The notes: generated from the sequence alone by a model not told the origin. A stretch of DNA of 64,000 bases from a candidate division FCPU426 bacterium (GCA_030041545.1 JASHNQ010000033.1:61155-125154), one strand, 5' to 3'; positions 9,721-19,653 are shown, numbered from the stretch's first letter. Numbers and translations are program-made.

Positions 9721-10096
9721 CATGTTTTTTCAGGTGATGGAAATGGTCGAAATGACCGTCCAAGGTCAATAGGGAGAGCCCTTCTCGGATACAAACGGCG
9801 GCAATGAGGCCGTCGGTTGCGGGGATTTGGACTCCCTTGGCCCTCAAACCCCGCAACAATTCCCCCGCGTCCTGGAAATCCTCCCGGAAGGTTTCCGCGT
9901 AAGGAAGGGCGGACAAAAGTTCTTCCAAGGAGGTCTTTTCATAGGGGTGGACGCCTTGAAGAAGCTCCAATGCCACCATGCCGCACAGGACAGCCCGGCC
10001 TTCCTCCAGCAATAAGTCCAATTCCTCACTAGCCGGACTCAGTCCCCGGCGGAGGTAGTCCACCCAAACCGAAGTGTCAACGAGCACGCTTGCCAT
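9713..10096 (-). CDS. vapC: VapC-type PIN-domain toxin
   Basis: VLVDTSVWVDYLRR, ELLQG, ATDGLIAAVCIREG, LLTLDGHFDHF; overlaps upstream VapB-like gene. Confidence 0.85.
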   Translation of the reverse strand: MASVLVDTSVWVDYLRRGLSPASEELDLLLEEGRAVLCGMVALELLQGVHPYEKTSLEELLSALPYAETFREDFQDAGELLRGLRAKGVQIPATDGLIAAVCIREGLSLLTLDGHFDHFHHLKKHDA

Positions 10097-10310
10097 AATG
10101 GGCCTTGCCCTCGCGGACTTCCAGAGCCCGGAGCCGCTTCCAGTTATCCTCAATGGGATATTTTCCCCTTAAGGACCTTAATTTTTCGATCTTTAAACGC
10201 CGGACCAAGTCTTCCAGCGCCTTATTGACCGCTTCCGTGCGGGTTTTGGCGTTGGTGTATTTCATCAGCTCATCCAAAAATTCATCGGGAATGGTCACGG
10301 TGGTTCTCAT
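10077..10310 (-). CDS. vapB: VapB-type antitoxin
   Basis: MRTTVTIPDEFLDELMKYTNAKTRTEAVNKALEDLVRR ribbon-helix-helix-like; adjacent to VapC. Confidence 0.82.
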   Translation of the reverse strand: MRTTVTIPDEFLDELMKYTNAKTRTEAVNKALEDLVRRLKIEKLRSLRGKYPIEDNWKRLRALEVREGKAHYGKRAR

Positions 10311-10349
10311 GATGGGCTCCGGCATCAAAATTTTTAATATTATATGATA

Positions 10350-10385
10350 AAAATGATCATCAAATAAATATTTATTTTGATGATA
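10350..10385. promoter_or_regulatory. AT-rich near-perfect palindrome upstream of vapB (candidate operator)
   Basis: gatcatcaaataaatatttattttgatgat palindrome ~40 nt upstream of the vapB start. Confidence 0.45.
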
Positions 10386-10431
10386 GTTGGCATGCTTTAT
10401 TTGGGTTTTGGCGCCTTGGGGAGCCGGGAAT

Positions 10432-13251
10432 TCAGCCCGTGTTCTTCAGCCCCGCCGCGATGCCGTTGATGGTCATCAGGATGGCCTCCTCCAAATCCCG
10501 GGCCTCGGCCTCCCCGGGGTCGGCGCGGAAGCGCTTGATGAGCTCCACCTGAACGAAGCTCAAGGGATCGATGTAGGGGTTGCGGCGCTTGATGGATTCG
10601 TAAAGGGGCCGGTCCTTCTCCAAGAGCTCCTGGACCTGGACGATTTGGCAGACCGCCTTCACCGTGCGGTCGTACTCGGACTTGATCCGGTCGAAGACCT
10701 CGCGGCCCAAGGCCTTGTCCGGCACCAGCTCGGAGTAGCGCCGGGCGATGTCGATATCCGCCTTGGAAAGGATCATCTGGGCGTTGTCCAAAACCGTCTG
10801 GAAAAAGGGCCACTGGCCGTACATTTCCCTCAAGGTCGAAAGGCCTTTTTCAGGATCGGCCTTCAAGTATTCCTCAATGGCGTCCCCCATGCCATACCAG
10901 CCGGGCAAGGTGGTTCGGTTTTGCATCCAGGAGAAGACCCAGGGGATGGCCCTCAAGGCCCCGATGGAACGGTCGCCGCCGCGGCTGGCGGGCCGGCTGC
11001 CGATGCGGTGATGGCTGATCTCGTCGATGGGCGTGGCCGCATGGAAATACTCCACGAAGCGTGGATGGCCGTACACCAGGGAATGATAGGCCTGGAGGGA
11101 GGAGCGGTAAAGTTTCTCCATGACCTGCTTCCATTCGGCCTTGGGCATCACCTCCTTGGGCGGGAAGGAAGCCCTCAGGACGGCGTTGGTGATCTGCTCC
11201 AAGTGGTTCGAGGCCGTGGCCGCCTCCCCATAACGGTCGCTGATGACCTCCCCCTGCTCGGTGATCTTGATGCGGCCCTTCACGGTGCCCGGGGGCTGGG
11301 CCAGGATGGCGTGGCCGGCGGGCCCCCCGCCCCGGCCCACGCTGCCGCCCCGCCCGTGGAAAAGGCGGAGGGCCACCCCATGGTTCTCGGCCATGCGCGC
11401 CAGCTCCGCCTGGGCCTTATAAAGGGCCCAATTGGCCGCCAGGTAGCCGCCTTCCTTGTTGGAGTCGCTGTAGCCCAGCATGATTTCCTGAACGTCGTTG
11501 CGGAGGCTTAAGTGGGCGCGGTAGGATTCGTTCTTCAAAAGCCGCTCCAGCATGCCCGCGGCCCGGCGCAGGTCGTCGCCGGTCTCAAAAAGGGGCACGA
11601 CGTTCAGGTAGCTGTAGTGGTCCCTGCGGTAAAGGCCGGCCTCGCGCAAGAACAGTAGCACGGCCAGCACGTCGGAGACGCCGTGGGTCATGGAAATGAT
11701 GTAGGTGTCGATGGAGCGGGGGTTCAAGTGCTCCTGGATGACGGCCACCGCGCGGAAGGTCTCGATGGTTTCCGCGGTTTCCGGGCCGTATTCCATTTTC
11801 TGGGGAATGAGGGGCCTTTCGTCCTTAAGCAGGCTCTCCAGCACTTGAAGCCGCCTTTCCTCATCCAGGGCCTGGTAATCGGGGGAAAGGCCGGTGGAGG
11901 ATAGGATTTCCGAGAGGGCCTGGGTGTGCCTTAAGGAGTGCTGGCGGATGTCCAGGGTGGCCAGGCGGAACCCGAAGACCTCCGCGTTGTGGCGCACCTT
12001 GGCCAGGTAACCGTCGGCCAGGATGGCGCCCTTGTTGGTCCTTAAGGAAACGTCCATCACGTTAAGGTCCGCGATGAACTCCGACGCGCTGGCGTACCAG
12101 GTGCCGGGCGGGGGGGGCGGGGGCACGCTGCGCCAGTCCTTGCGGAACCCCTCGGCGTGGACAAGGGTCATCAAGAGTTTCTCGTGGATGTAGTTGCACT
12201 TTTGGCGGTACCGCTCGTGCCCGATGTGGTAGGCGATGCGCTCGGCCACCTCCGGGAACAGGGCCTCGTCACGGGCGATGGAGGCGGACAGTTCGGCTGT
12301 GATAGGCGTCTGCCGGTCGGAGGAAGAGAGCCGGCTGCTGAGTTCCTCCACGGCCTTGATGTGGGACTTGAGGGCCGAAATCCTCAAAAGCCGCACGGCC
12401 TCCACCGTGACCTCGGGCGTCACAAAGGGGTTGCCGTCCCGGTCCCCCCCCACCCAGGAGCCGAAACGCAGGAAAGGGGGGACGGACCAGGGGGTCTTGG
12501 GGAACTCCTTTTTAAGGGAACGTTCCAACTCCCGGTAAAGGGCCGGCATCACGTCCCAGAGGGATTCCTCGAAGTAGTAAAGATGGCCCTTGACCTCGTC
12601 CAACACCGTCAGCTTGACCTGGCGCACCTCGTCGGACTGCCACAGGGCCACGGCCTCCTCAAGCACCGATTTCATGATTTCCCCCCGCTCGGACTCCGGA
12701 AGGCGTCCCTCGGAGAGGAGCACGGCCGTGGCGTAAACGCGGTGTAGCTTGGTCAAGGTGGTGCGGCGCCTGGACTCGGTGGGGTGGGCGGTGAAGCACA
12801 TGATGATCTTGGCCTGGTCCAGGAGGGTTTGGAGCTTCCGGGGAAGCACGCCCTGTTCCCGTAAAGCCGAAACCGCCTCGGGGATGGAACCCGGCCGCCA
12901 GGAGCTGTCCTGCGGCGGGATTTCCTGGCCGCGGACCTGGTCGATTTTTTCCGCCAGGTTGATGAGGCCGAAGAAGTGGGTGAAGGCCTTGGTGAGCAGG
13001 TTGAGCTTCTCCAGGGGGAGGGAAGCCACGATCTGGGCCAGTTCCTCCGCGACGCGGACGTCCGAGGTGATCCGGAAATTCTTGGCCAACTGGCGGACCT
13101 TCTCCACCAGGACAAATGCCTCCGGGCCTTCCTGGTAGGAAATGACCTTGCCCAGGGTGGTGGCCAGTTCGTTGACGAGGGCGGGCAGGGAGTAAAGATC
13201 GGCCTTGGGATCAGCGGGGACGACGGGTGGTTTGGCTTCTTCCTGGGACAT
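10432..13251 (-). CDS. ppc: Phosphoenolpyruvate carboxylase
   Basis: FTAHPTES, GYSDSNKEGG, FHGRGGSVGRGGGP, full length 939 aa. Confidence 0.96.
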   Translation of the reverse strand: MSQEEAKPPVVPADPKADLYSLPALVNELATTLGKVISYQEGPEAFVLVEKVRQLAKNFRITSDVRVAEELAQIVASLPLEKLNLLTKAFTHFFGLINLAEKIDQVRGQEIPPQDSSWRPGSIPEAVSALREQGVLPRKLQTLLDQAKIIMCFTAHPTESRRRTTLTKLHRVYATAVLLSEGRLPESERGEIMKSVLEEAVALWQSDEVRQVKLTVLDEVKGHLYYFEESLWDVMPALYRELERSLKKEFPKTPWSVPPFLRFGSWVGGDRDGNPFVTPEVTVEAVRLLRISALKSHIKAVEELSSRLSSSDRQTPITAELSASIARDEALFPEVAERIAYHIGHERYRQKCNYIHEKLLMTLVHAEGFRKDWRSVPPPPPPGTWYASASEFIADLNVMDVSLRTNKGAILADGYLAKVRHNAEVFGFRLATLDIRQHSLRHTQALSEILSSTGLSPDYQALDEERRLQVLESLLKDERPLIPQKMEYGPETAETIETFRAVAVIQEHLNPRSIDTYIISMTHGVSDVLAVLLFLREAGLYRRDHYSYLNVVPLFETGDDLRRAAGMLERLLKNESYRAHLSLRNDVQEIMLGYSDSNKEGGYLAANWALYKAQAELARMAENHGVALRLFHGRGGSVGRGGGPAGHAILAQPPGTVKGRIKITEQGEVISDRYGEAATASNHLEQITNAVLRASFPPKEVMPKAEWKQVMEKLYRSSLQAYHSLVYGHPRFVEYFHAATPIDEISHHRIGSRPASRGGDRSIGALRAIPWVFSWMQNRTTLPGWYGMGDAIEEYLKADPEKGLSTLREMYGQWPFFQTVLDNAQMILSKADIDIARRYSELVPDKALGREVFDRIKSEYDRTVKAVCQIVQVQELLEKDRPLYESIKRRNPYIDPLSFVQVELIKRFRADPGEAEARDLEEAILMTINGIAAGLKNTG

Positions 13252-13269
13252 GATTAAACCTTAAGGCTT

Positions 13270-13342
13270 TTCACCACCAAGGTCACCTTGCCGACCTCCT
13301 TGAATTTTTTTGGAAGGTCGGCAGGATGACCTTGGTGGTGAA
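13270..13342. repeat. Foldback repeat 'tcaccaccaaggtcaccttgccgacct'
   Basis: Left arm 13271-13299 and right arm 13312-13342 (ggaaggtcggcaggatgaccttggtggtgaa) are inverted; half-copy at ~37036-37074. Confidence 0.75.
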
Positions 13343-13350
13343 TGGGACGG

Positions 13351-13842
13351 TTAAGTTAGTTTTTCCTTGAGGATTTTGTCGGCCTGGTCCGCACGGTACC
13401 GCTTGACCTTCCGGCGAAGTTCGGGATCCTTGGACCCCAGGATGGCGACCGCCAAAAGCGCGGCGTTGACCGCGCCCGCCTTGCCCACGGCCAGGGTCCC
13501 CACGGGGATGCCGCCGGGCATTTGGGCGGTGGAAAGCAGCGAATCCAGGCCCAAAAGCTTGCTTTCCATGGGAACGCCCAAGACCGGCAACACGGTATGG
13601 GCCGCGCAAACCCCGGCCAGGTGGGCCGCCCCGCCCGCGGCCGCGATGAGAACCTCCACGCCCCGGTCCTCGGCGCCGGAAACGTATTCGGCGGTCTCCT
13701 TGGGCGTGCGGTGGGCGGAAAGCACCCGGCATTCATGCGACACTCCGAACTGGGTGAGCGTGTCGGAGGCGTTTTTCATCACCTCCCAGTCGGACTTGCT
13801 GCCCATCAGGATGTTGACGAGAGGTTTGGAGGTTTGCGCCAT
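13351..13842 (-). CDS. purE: 5-(carboxyamino)imidazole ribonucleotide mutase
   Basis: ILMGSKSDWEVMKNASDTL, SAHRTPKETAEY, AAAGGAAHLAGVCAAHT. Confidence 0.92.
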   Translation of the reverse strand: MAQTSKPLVNILMGSKSDWEVMKNASDTLTQFGVSHECRVLSAHRTPKETAEYVSGAEDRGVEVLIAAAGGAAHLAGVCAAHTVLPVLGVPMESKLLGLDSLLSTAQMPGGIPVGTLAVGKAGAVNAALLAVAILGSKDPELRRKVKRYRADQADKILKEKLT

Positions 13843-14092
13843 GGTCTTGCCCTTTCCCCAGGATTGATGGGGAGAAGAATAGCAGATTCGAGTGAAAAAG
13901 GAACCTTCTGGAGTATTAGCCTTTGATCGCAAGGCGAACTCCCCCTCAATCCAACAGCTCTCACAGGGAAAGGCCCCTGTGTACCCGCAAAACCGAACAA
14001 ACCTCTTTCAGGGGGGAAGTAGAACCGTTCCACCCAAATGAGTCACCACCGAAATTGACCTCATCCCCTTTTCAGCGTATTAAACTGTCCCC

Positions 14093-15829
14093 ATGAAAAA
14101 TCCTCTTTGGGGTTCCCGACTCCTCCAGGGAAACCGCCGGGAATGGATCGGGTGGCTTCTCCTGGCCCTCGCCCTTGGTTTTTCCCTCGGCGTGAGGGCC
14201 CGCCTGCTGGATATGCCACTGGAACGGGACGAGGGGGAGTTCGCCTACGCCGGCCAGCTCCTGCTCAAGGGAATCCCCCCCTATCAAATGGCCTACAACA
14301 TGAAACTGCCCGGGACCTATCTTGTTTACGCGGCCTGGATGGCCCTGTTCGGGCCGAACCCCGCCGGAATCCACGAGGGGCTGACCGCCGTGAACCTGGC
14401 GACGATCCTGGTCCTGTTCCTGATGGCTCGGGATTTCGGGGACCCGGTTGGGGCCGGGTTCGCGGGACTTTTCTATTCCATCCTATCGGTGAGCCCGGCG
14501 GTTATGGGCATGGCGGCCCACGCCACCCACCTCACGACCCTCTTCGGGCTGGGGGGCGCCTGGCTCCTGTGGCGCGAACGGCCAACTTACCGCCCGTCCC
14601 GGCTTTTGGGGTGCGGTTTTTTGATGGGATTGGCCTTTCTGGTGAAGCAGCAGGGGGTCTTTTTCCCGCTCTTCGGGCTTGCGGCGATCCTGACGGGTCC
14701 CAAGATATCCCAAAATTCCCGGGAAAGACCGGTCACCGCTTCCCTGGCCTGGTACTCGGCGGGCGCAGTCCTTCCTTATCTTGGCACCTGCCTCTGGCTT
14801 TGGCGGGCCGGGGTCTGGGAACGTTTTTGGTTTTGGACGGTCCAATACGCGTGGCAGTACGCCTCCCAGGTCCCGGTTTGCGCGGCAGCCGGCATGCTTT
14901 GGAGGAACGGCTCCAACGCAGTGGGCCCCAACTGGCCGATCTGGCTTTTGGCGACCCTGGGCGGTTGGGTCCTCACCTTCGATCCCAAGGCCCCGAGGGG
15001 TTTTCGCCCCTTCTTTTGGGGATGGACCATGTTTTGCTTCTTCTGCGCATGCCCGGGGTTTTATTTCCGCGAGCATTATTTCATCCCCTTGCTTCCCCCC
15101 GTGGCCCTGGCGGCGGGATGGGGCGCCGCGTGGTTGGGGCTTCTTTCGGAGGGAAGGGTTTCGGCGAAATTTTGGCGGACCGACCCGGATTTATCCCCCG
15201 GCCCGCAAGGGATCCAGGAGGCGCCGCCGGGGGAGAAACCGGACCCCACCTTGGCCGGCGCATCCAGGGTTAAAACGATTGGGATGGGGGTTCTCCTAGG
15301 GTTGGTGGTTTTCATACCCCTTTGGGAGCAAAAAAATCTTTTCTTTTTTCAGACGCCGGATGCGGTTTGCCGGGCGATTTACGGGTATAACCCCTTCCTG
15401 GAATGCCCTGAAATAGCCCAATATATCCGCCTCCATTCCCAGCCCGGCCAAAGGGTGGCCGTGCTGGGCTCGGAACCCGAGATTTATTTTTATTCCGACC
15501 GCCCCTCGGCCACCGGCTATATCTACACCTATGGCTTGATGGAACACCAACCTTTTGCCTCCCCCATGCAGCGGGAAATGGCTTCCGAAATCGAAAGGTC
15601 CCAGCCCTCCTTCATCCTCTTCGTAAATGTTTACACTTCCTGGGCGCCCCAATCCACCGCCGATCCCTTTTTCATGAATTGGGCCCGTGCTTACCTGCGG
15701 GCGTTTTACCGGCCCGTGGGGATCCTGGACATCCAGTCCCCGTTGAAAACCGAATGCCGGTGGGGGGGCCAAGTGGCGGGCTACCAACCCCGGTCGCCCT
15801 ATTATCTGGTACTGTTCGCCCGAAAATGA
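14093..15829 (+). CDS. Glycosyltransferase 39/PMT-like integral membrane protein
   Basis: Membrane topology with LERDEGEFAYAGQLLLKGIPPY (DE motif), long hydrophobic segments. Confidence 0.7.
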   Translation: MKNPLWGSRLLQGNRREWIGWLLLALALGFSLGVRARLLDMPLERDEGEFAYAGQLLLKGIPPYQMAYNMKLPGTYLVYAAWMALFGPNPAGIHEGLTAVNLATILVLFLMARDFGDPVGAGFAGLFYSILSVSPAVMGMAAHATHLTTLFGLGGAWLLWRERPTYRPSRLLGCGFLMGLAFLVKQQGVFFPLFGLAAILTGPKISQNSRERPVTASLAWYSAGAVLPYLGTCLWLWRAGVWERFWFWTVQYAWQYASQVPVCAAAGMLWRNGSNAVGPNWPIWLLATLGGWVLTFDPKAPRGFRPFFWGWTMFCFFCACPGFYFREHYFIPLLPPVALAAGWGAAWLGLLSEGRVSAKFWRTDPDLSPGPQGIQEAPPGEKPDPTLAGASRVKTIGMGVLLGLVVFIPLWEQKNLFFFQTPDAVCRAIYGYNPFLECPEIAQYIRLHSQPGQRVAVLGSEPEIYFYSDRPSATGYIYTYGLMEHQPFASPMQREMASEIERSQPSFILFVNVYTSWAPQSTADPFFMNWARAYLRAFYRPVGILDIQSPLKTECRWGGQVAGYQPRSPYYLVLFARK

Positions 15830-15875
15830 GGCTGAAACTTTGGTTTATTCCGGGACCTTCCTGTAAAATATGCCC

Positions 15876-16586
15876 ATGGCGCGCGAAAGCTTCCAACTTT
15901 TCTACATCGCCCTCACCCAGGGGTTGGTGCTTGGCTTTTGCTCGGCGGCCATGATCGGGCCGGTCAATTTCATGGCGGTGCGGCGGGGGATCATGGGGGG
16001 CTTCCAGGCCGCCTTCCTGGTCGGGGCCGGGGCCGCCCTGGTGGACGCCCTTTGCGCCTACGCGGTTTTCGCGGGCCTCTCCAAGGTGGGTTTTTCCGGC
16101 GCCTGGAAGGTCATTTTGTTCGGCGTCAGCATCATTTTCCTGCTTTACCTGGCCTATTCCATGCTGGCCGAGATACGGGACAACCCGGAGGCCATGGGAA
16201 ACCCGAAACTGCGCAAGCAAACCCAATGGCTGGACAACCCCTTCATCATGGGCTTCATCTTGGACGCCACCAATCCCTTCACCCTCATCCGCTGGATCGG
16301 CATGGTAGGGGCCCTGCAGATCTACCAGTTTGAGACCGAGGGCGGGATTGACCCGGCCGGAGGGGCTGCTACCACCTTTTTCTCGGCGGTCCTGGTGAGC
16401 GAACTGGTGTGGTTCTTTTGCCTGGGGGTGGGGGTTCATTACAGCCGCAACCTGTTCAACCGGAAGGCCCTGACGGCCATTTCCTGGATCTGCGGATTTT
16501 CCCTTCTCTTCTATTACTTCTTCATGGCCATTAAGGTCATCCTCAACCTCATCCATACCGGCGGCGCGCCGCTCTTGACCCGCTGA
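15876..16586 (+). CDS. LysE/RhtB-family translocator
   Basis: MIGPVNFMAVRRGIMGGFQAAFLVGAGAALVDALCAY, DATNPF; six TM pattern. Confidence 0.75.
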   Translation: MARESFQLFYIALTQGLVLGFCSAAMIGPVNFMAVRRGIMGGFQAAFLVGAGAALVDALCAYAVFAGLSKVGFSGAWKVILFGVSIIFLLYLAYSMLAEIRDNPEAMGNPKLRKQTQWLDNPFIMGFILDATNPFTLIRWIGMVGALQIYQFETEGGIDPAGGAATTFFSAVLVSELVWFFCLGVGVHYSRNLFNRKALTAISWICGFSLLFYYFFMAIKVILNLIHTGGAPLLTR

Positions 16587-16629
16587 ACGGCAATTCTAAA
16601 AAAGAACTCAAAACTCATAACTCCCGGAA

Positions 16630-16818
16630 CTAATCTTGTTCCGGGGAAACGTCTATTTCTTCAACCTCTCCACCCCTCACGCGGACCCTCAAGGCGATGG
16701 GCCGGCAACAGTTCTCACAGTCCGTGGTCCACTGGTGGACGCCGGTCAGGGGGTCTAGGGGCGAAAAATTGGAATAACCGCAGTAAGGGCAGTTGAACTC
16801 GATGACGGGCGCGCTCAT
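16630..16818 (-). CDS. CPXCG-motif cysteine-rich small protein
   Basis: FNCPYCGYSNF...DCENCCRPI. Confidence 0.8.
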   Translation of the reverse strand: MSAPVIEFNCPYCGYSNFSPLDPLTGVHQWTTDCENCCRPIALRVRVRGGEVEEIDVSPEQD

Positions 16819-16828
16819 CCGCCGGGGG

Positions 16829-17602
16829 TCAGGAACTGCCCTTCAAGAGGATGTCGTTTTCGGGCGGGGGCAAGGGAGGTTGGCCCTCGAAAAACCGGTT
16901 GTAATTGATCATCACCTCCGGGTCCAGGGGCGTGGGGCCTTCGTCCGCGAGAGTCCCATTCTTCCAGTTGTATTCCGAGTCTTGGGGAATGTATTCCAAA
17001 TCCTCGTTCTCGGCCTGCTGGATGGAATTTTTGTCCTTGATGTTCACGACGTGGTTCCCGGGATTGGGCGGGACCCCGAATTTATGTTCTTTGACTTTGT
17101 CGATGACCGTAAGCTTTCCCCGGATGTATTGGACGTTTAAATGGGACTGGCTGGAATCATAGCTCAAAATCGCCTGCGTGTCGCCGATGGAGGCCACGAC
17201 CGACCCGATGTTGATCTCAAAAAAGCTCTGGGGGGAACCCACGTTGTTCGCCTTTAAAAATAAGGTCCCCTTTTGCAGGACCAGGCGGATTTGGCGGTCC
17301 GGCCCCTCGATGTAGTATTCATCGACGCTGACCACGGTGGGGCCGTCAAAACCGCTCACCCCGATCTGGTCGCCCTTATGGGTTTTCAGGATGACCCAGC
17401 TCTGGTCGTAGCAGGTGAGGATGTCCCCCTTGGCCACCGTGCTGGTGGTTTGGAGCGCGAAGGGCTTGGAACCGTCCCCCGGCTGGTCCATGACGGTGCC
17501 ATCCAGCATGACCACGGCGGCTTCATTGAAGGGTTTGGCCCAAAGGCACGCGGCCAGGAAAAAGCCCGCCAAGGAAAAGCCTAGGAGTCTTGGGATTCGC
17601 AT
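16829..17602 (-). CDS. Secreted FecR-like protein
   Basis: Signal peptide MRIPRLLGFSLAGFFLAACLWA, FecR-like core; longer ORF overlaps the opposite-strand SDR gene, so start set at 17602. Confidence 0.65.
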   Translation of the reverse strand: MRIPRLLGFSLAGFFLAACLWAKPFNEAAVVMLDGTVMDQPGDGSKPFALQTTSTVAKGDILTCYDQSWVILKTHKGDQIGVSGFDGPTVVSVDEYYIEGPDRQIRLVLQKGTLFLKANNVGSPQSFFEINIGSVVASIGDTQAILSYDSSQSHLNVQYIRGKLTVIDKVKEHKFGVPPNPGNHVVNIKDKNSIQQAENEDLEYIPQDSEYNWKNGTLADEGPTPLDPEVMINYNRFFEGQPPLPPPENDILLKGSS

Positions 17603-17774
17603 AAAACCTCCTTCAGGGAGTGGAGGGCGGCAGGGGTTTATCCTATCGTTTTTTAACCCGGTGGGCAACGCGGAAACAACCGATCCGCGCAAGGTGGACC
17701 CCGAAACAAGGGATATTTCGTTCCGGCGCGTTATAGAATCATTCCAGCCTGCGGGAAAAAGCTGATGGAGTTTT

Positions 17775-18623
17775 ATGGAAAACCGACAAGTCGCGCTGAT
17801 CACGGGTTGTTCCACCGGCATCGGGTTTGAGACCGCCCTGCTGCTGGCCCGCAAGGGCCACCGCGTTTTCGCCACCCTGCGGAACCCGGAAAAAGCCGGG
17901 CTTTTGAGGGAGGCGGCCAGGGGGTTGGACCTGGAGATCCTTCCCTTGGACGTGGACAAGCCCGCCTCGGTCAAGAAAGCCGTCGCCGCCGCCCTCCAGG
18001 GGGCCGGCCGGATCGACGCGCTGGTCAACAACGCGGGCTGGGGCGCCTTTGGGGCCGTGGAGGAATTCTCGGACGCGGAGATCCGCGCCCAGTATGAAAC
18101 CAACGTTTTCGGCCTCGTAAGGGTGACGCGGGAGGTCCTGCCCCTCATGCGCCGCCAAAAAAGGGGCCGGATCCTGCACATCGGGTCCCTGGCGGGGAAA
18201 ATGGCCTTCGCGGGGATCGGCCTTTACTGTTCCACCAAGCACGCGGTGGAGGCCGCCACGGAAAGCCTCCGCCTGGAAACCCGCCCCTTCAACATTGAGG
18301 TGGCGGTGGTGGAACCGGGCACCATCCGCACGCCCTTCAAAACCAACCGCCGCATCGCCAAGGTTTTCCAGGAAGGCCGGTCGGCCTACCGGAAGCCGAT
18401 GGAAAACCTCCTGCGCTTCGCCAACCATCCTTCCCCCTCCACGCCGGGGCCCGAAAAGGTCGCGGCCGTGGTTTGGAAGGCCCTCCAGTCCAAGCGCATG
18501 GCCGCCCGATATCCCGTGGGGGCGGACGCGGTCTGGCTTCCTTTCCTGCGCCGCCTCATGCCGGATTCCCTTTTCGACCGGGTGTTGGAGGCGCGCTACG
18601 CCCGGTTCCAACAACTAGGCTGA
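17775..18623 (+). CDS. Short-chain dehydrogenase/reductase (copy 1)
   Basis: ALITGCSTGIGFE, NNAGWG, YCSTKHA (YxxxK). Confidence 0.9.
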   Translation: MENRQVALITGCSTGIGFETALLLARKGHRVFATLRNPEKAGLLREAARGLDLEILPLDVDKPASVKKAVAAALQGAGRIDALVNNAGWGAFGAVEEFSDAEIRAQYETNVFGLVRVTREVLPLMRRQKRGRILHIGSLAGKMAFAGIGLYCSTKHAVEAATESLRLETRPFNIEVAVVEPGTIRTPFKTNRRIAKVFQEGRSAYRKPMENLLRFANHPSPSTPGPEKVAAVVWKALQSKRMAARYPVGADAVWLPFLRRLMPDSLFDRVLEARYARFQQLG

Positions 18624-18640
18624 GTCACAGGCAAATTCAT

Positions 18641-18768
18641 TGAGCCACGGATGCATGGGATACATGGGATTGAAAAGACTGAACCCCAAAATGAAACATG
18701 GCCGAATGAATATGGATTCATGGTTTAGTTTGGGTTATATCCAATGAATCCCATGCCTCTGTGGCTAA
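18641..18768. repeat. Foldback repeat 'gagccacggatgcatgggatacatgggattg'
   Basis: Left arm gagccacggatgcatgggatacatgggattg; right arm ccaatgaatcccatgcctctgtggcta. Confidence 0.7.
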
Positions 18769-18795
18769 TCATTCCTTTTGGGGTTGGTGATATTG

Positions 18796-19653
18796 ATGGA
18801 ACCTAAAACCGTGGCTTTGATCACCGGCGCCAATTCGGGGTTCGGCTTGGCCTTGAGCCGCGCCCTGGCGCGGGAGGGGCTAAAGGTTTACGCCACCTAC
18901 CGGAGCCCCCGCAAGGCCGGCTTCCTTTGGGAGCTTTCCCGCGCCCTCCCGGTTTACCCCATCCTCATGGACGTCAAACGGGAATCCTCCGTCCAAAGGG
19001 CGGTGAGGCAGGTACTAAAACGCGAGGGGCGAATCGACGTGCTTTTAAACAACGCGGGTTTCGTCATGGCGGGATTCTGGGAGGACCTTTCGGACAAGGA
19101 CGTACGGGACCAGTTCGAAACCAACGTGTTCGGGCTGTTGCGGGTCACGCGGGCCGTGCTGCCCTCCATGCGGCGCAGAGGGACCGGGAAAATCCTCAAC
19201 ATCGGCAGCATCGCGGCCTTCGCGGCCGTGCCCGGCCTGGGAGCCTATTCGGCCACCAAATCCGCGGTCAGCGCCCTCACCGAGGCCCTGCGCCTGGAGG
19301 CGCGGCCCTTTGGCGTGGACGTGGCGGAGGTCAACCCAGGCGAGATCAAGACCGCCATCGTGCGAAACACGCGCATGGGGGAGAGGGTGCTGTCGGCCAA
19401 TTCGCCTTACACCCCTTTCACCCGACAATTCGAGGCTTTCGCCAAGGAAAGGTTCAACCACGCGGCGCCCGTGGAAAGTTTGGTCAAAATGGTCCTCAAA
19501 GCCTTAAGCCATAGCCCCATGAAGCGCAGGTACCTGGTGAAACCGCCCGACTACGCAACCTATTTCCTCCGCCAGTTCCTGCCGGATTCACTCTGGGAAT
19601 GGATTGTGTCCCGGATGTTTCCGTGGAGCCGGTTTCCTCAACGAAAGTTTTGA
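18796..19653 (+). CDS. Short-chain dehydrogenase/reductase (copy 2)
   Basis: ALITGANSGFGLAL, NNAGFVMAGF, YSATKSA; similar length and C-terminus (FLPDSLWEW) to copy 1 (LMPDSLFDR). Confidence 0.88.
   Translation: MEPKTVALITGANSGFGLALSRALAREGLKVYATYRSPRKAGFLWELSRALPVYPILMDVKRESSVQRAVRQVLKREGRIDVLLNNAGFVMAGFWEDLSDKDVRDQFETNVFGLLRVTRAVLPSMRRRGTGKILNIGSIAAFAAVPGLGAYSATKSAVSALTEALRLEARPFGVDVAEVNPGEIKTAIVRNTRMGERVLSANSPYTPFTRQFEAFAKERFNHAAPVESLVKMVLKALSHSPMKRRYLVKPPDYATYFLRQFLPDSLWEWIVSRMFPWSRFPQRKF

Noticed and set aside
10387-13257. Plus-strand ORFs antisense to ppc
   Set aside because: Shadow ORFs of a well-supported PEP carboxylase gene.
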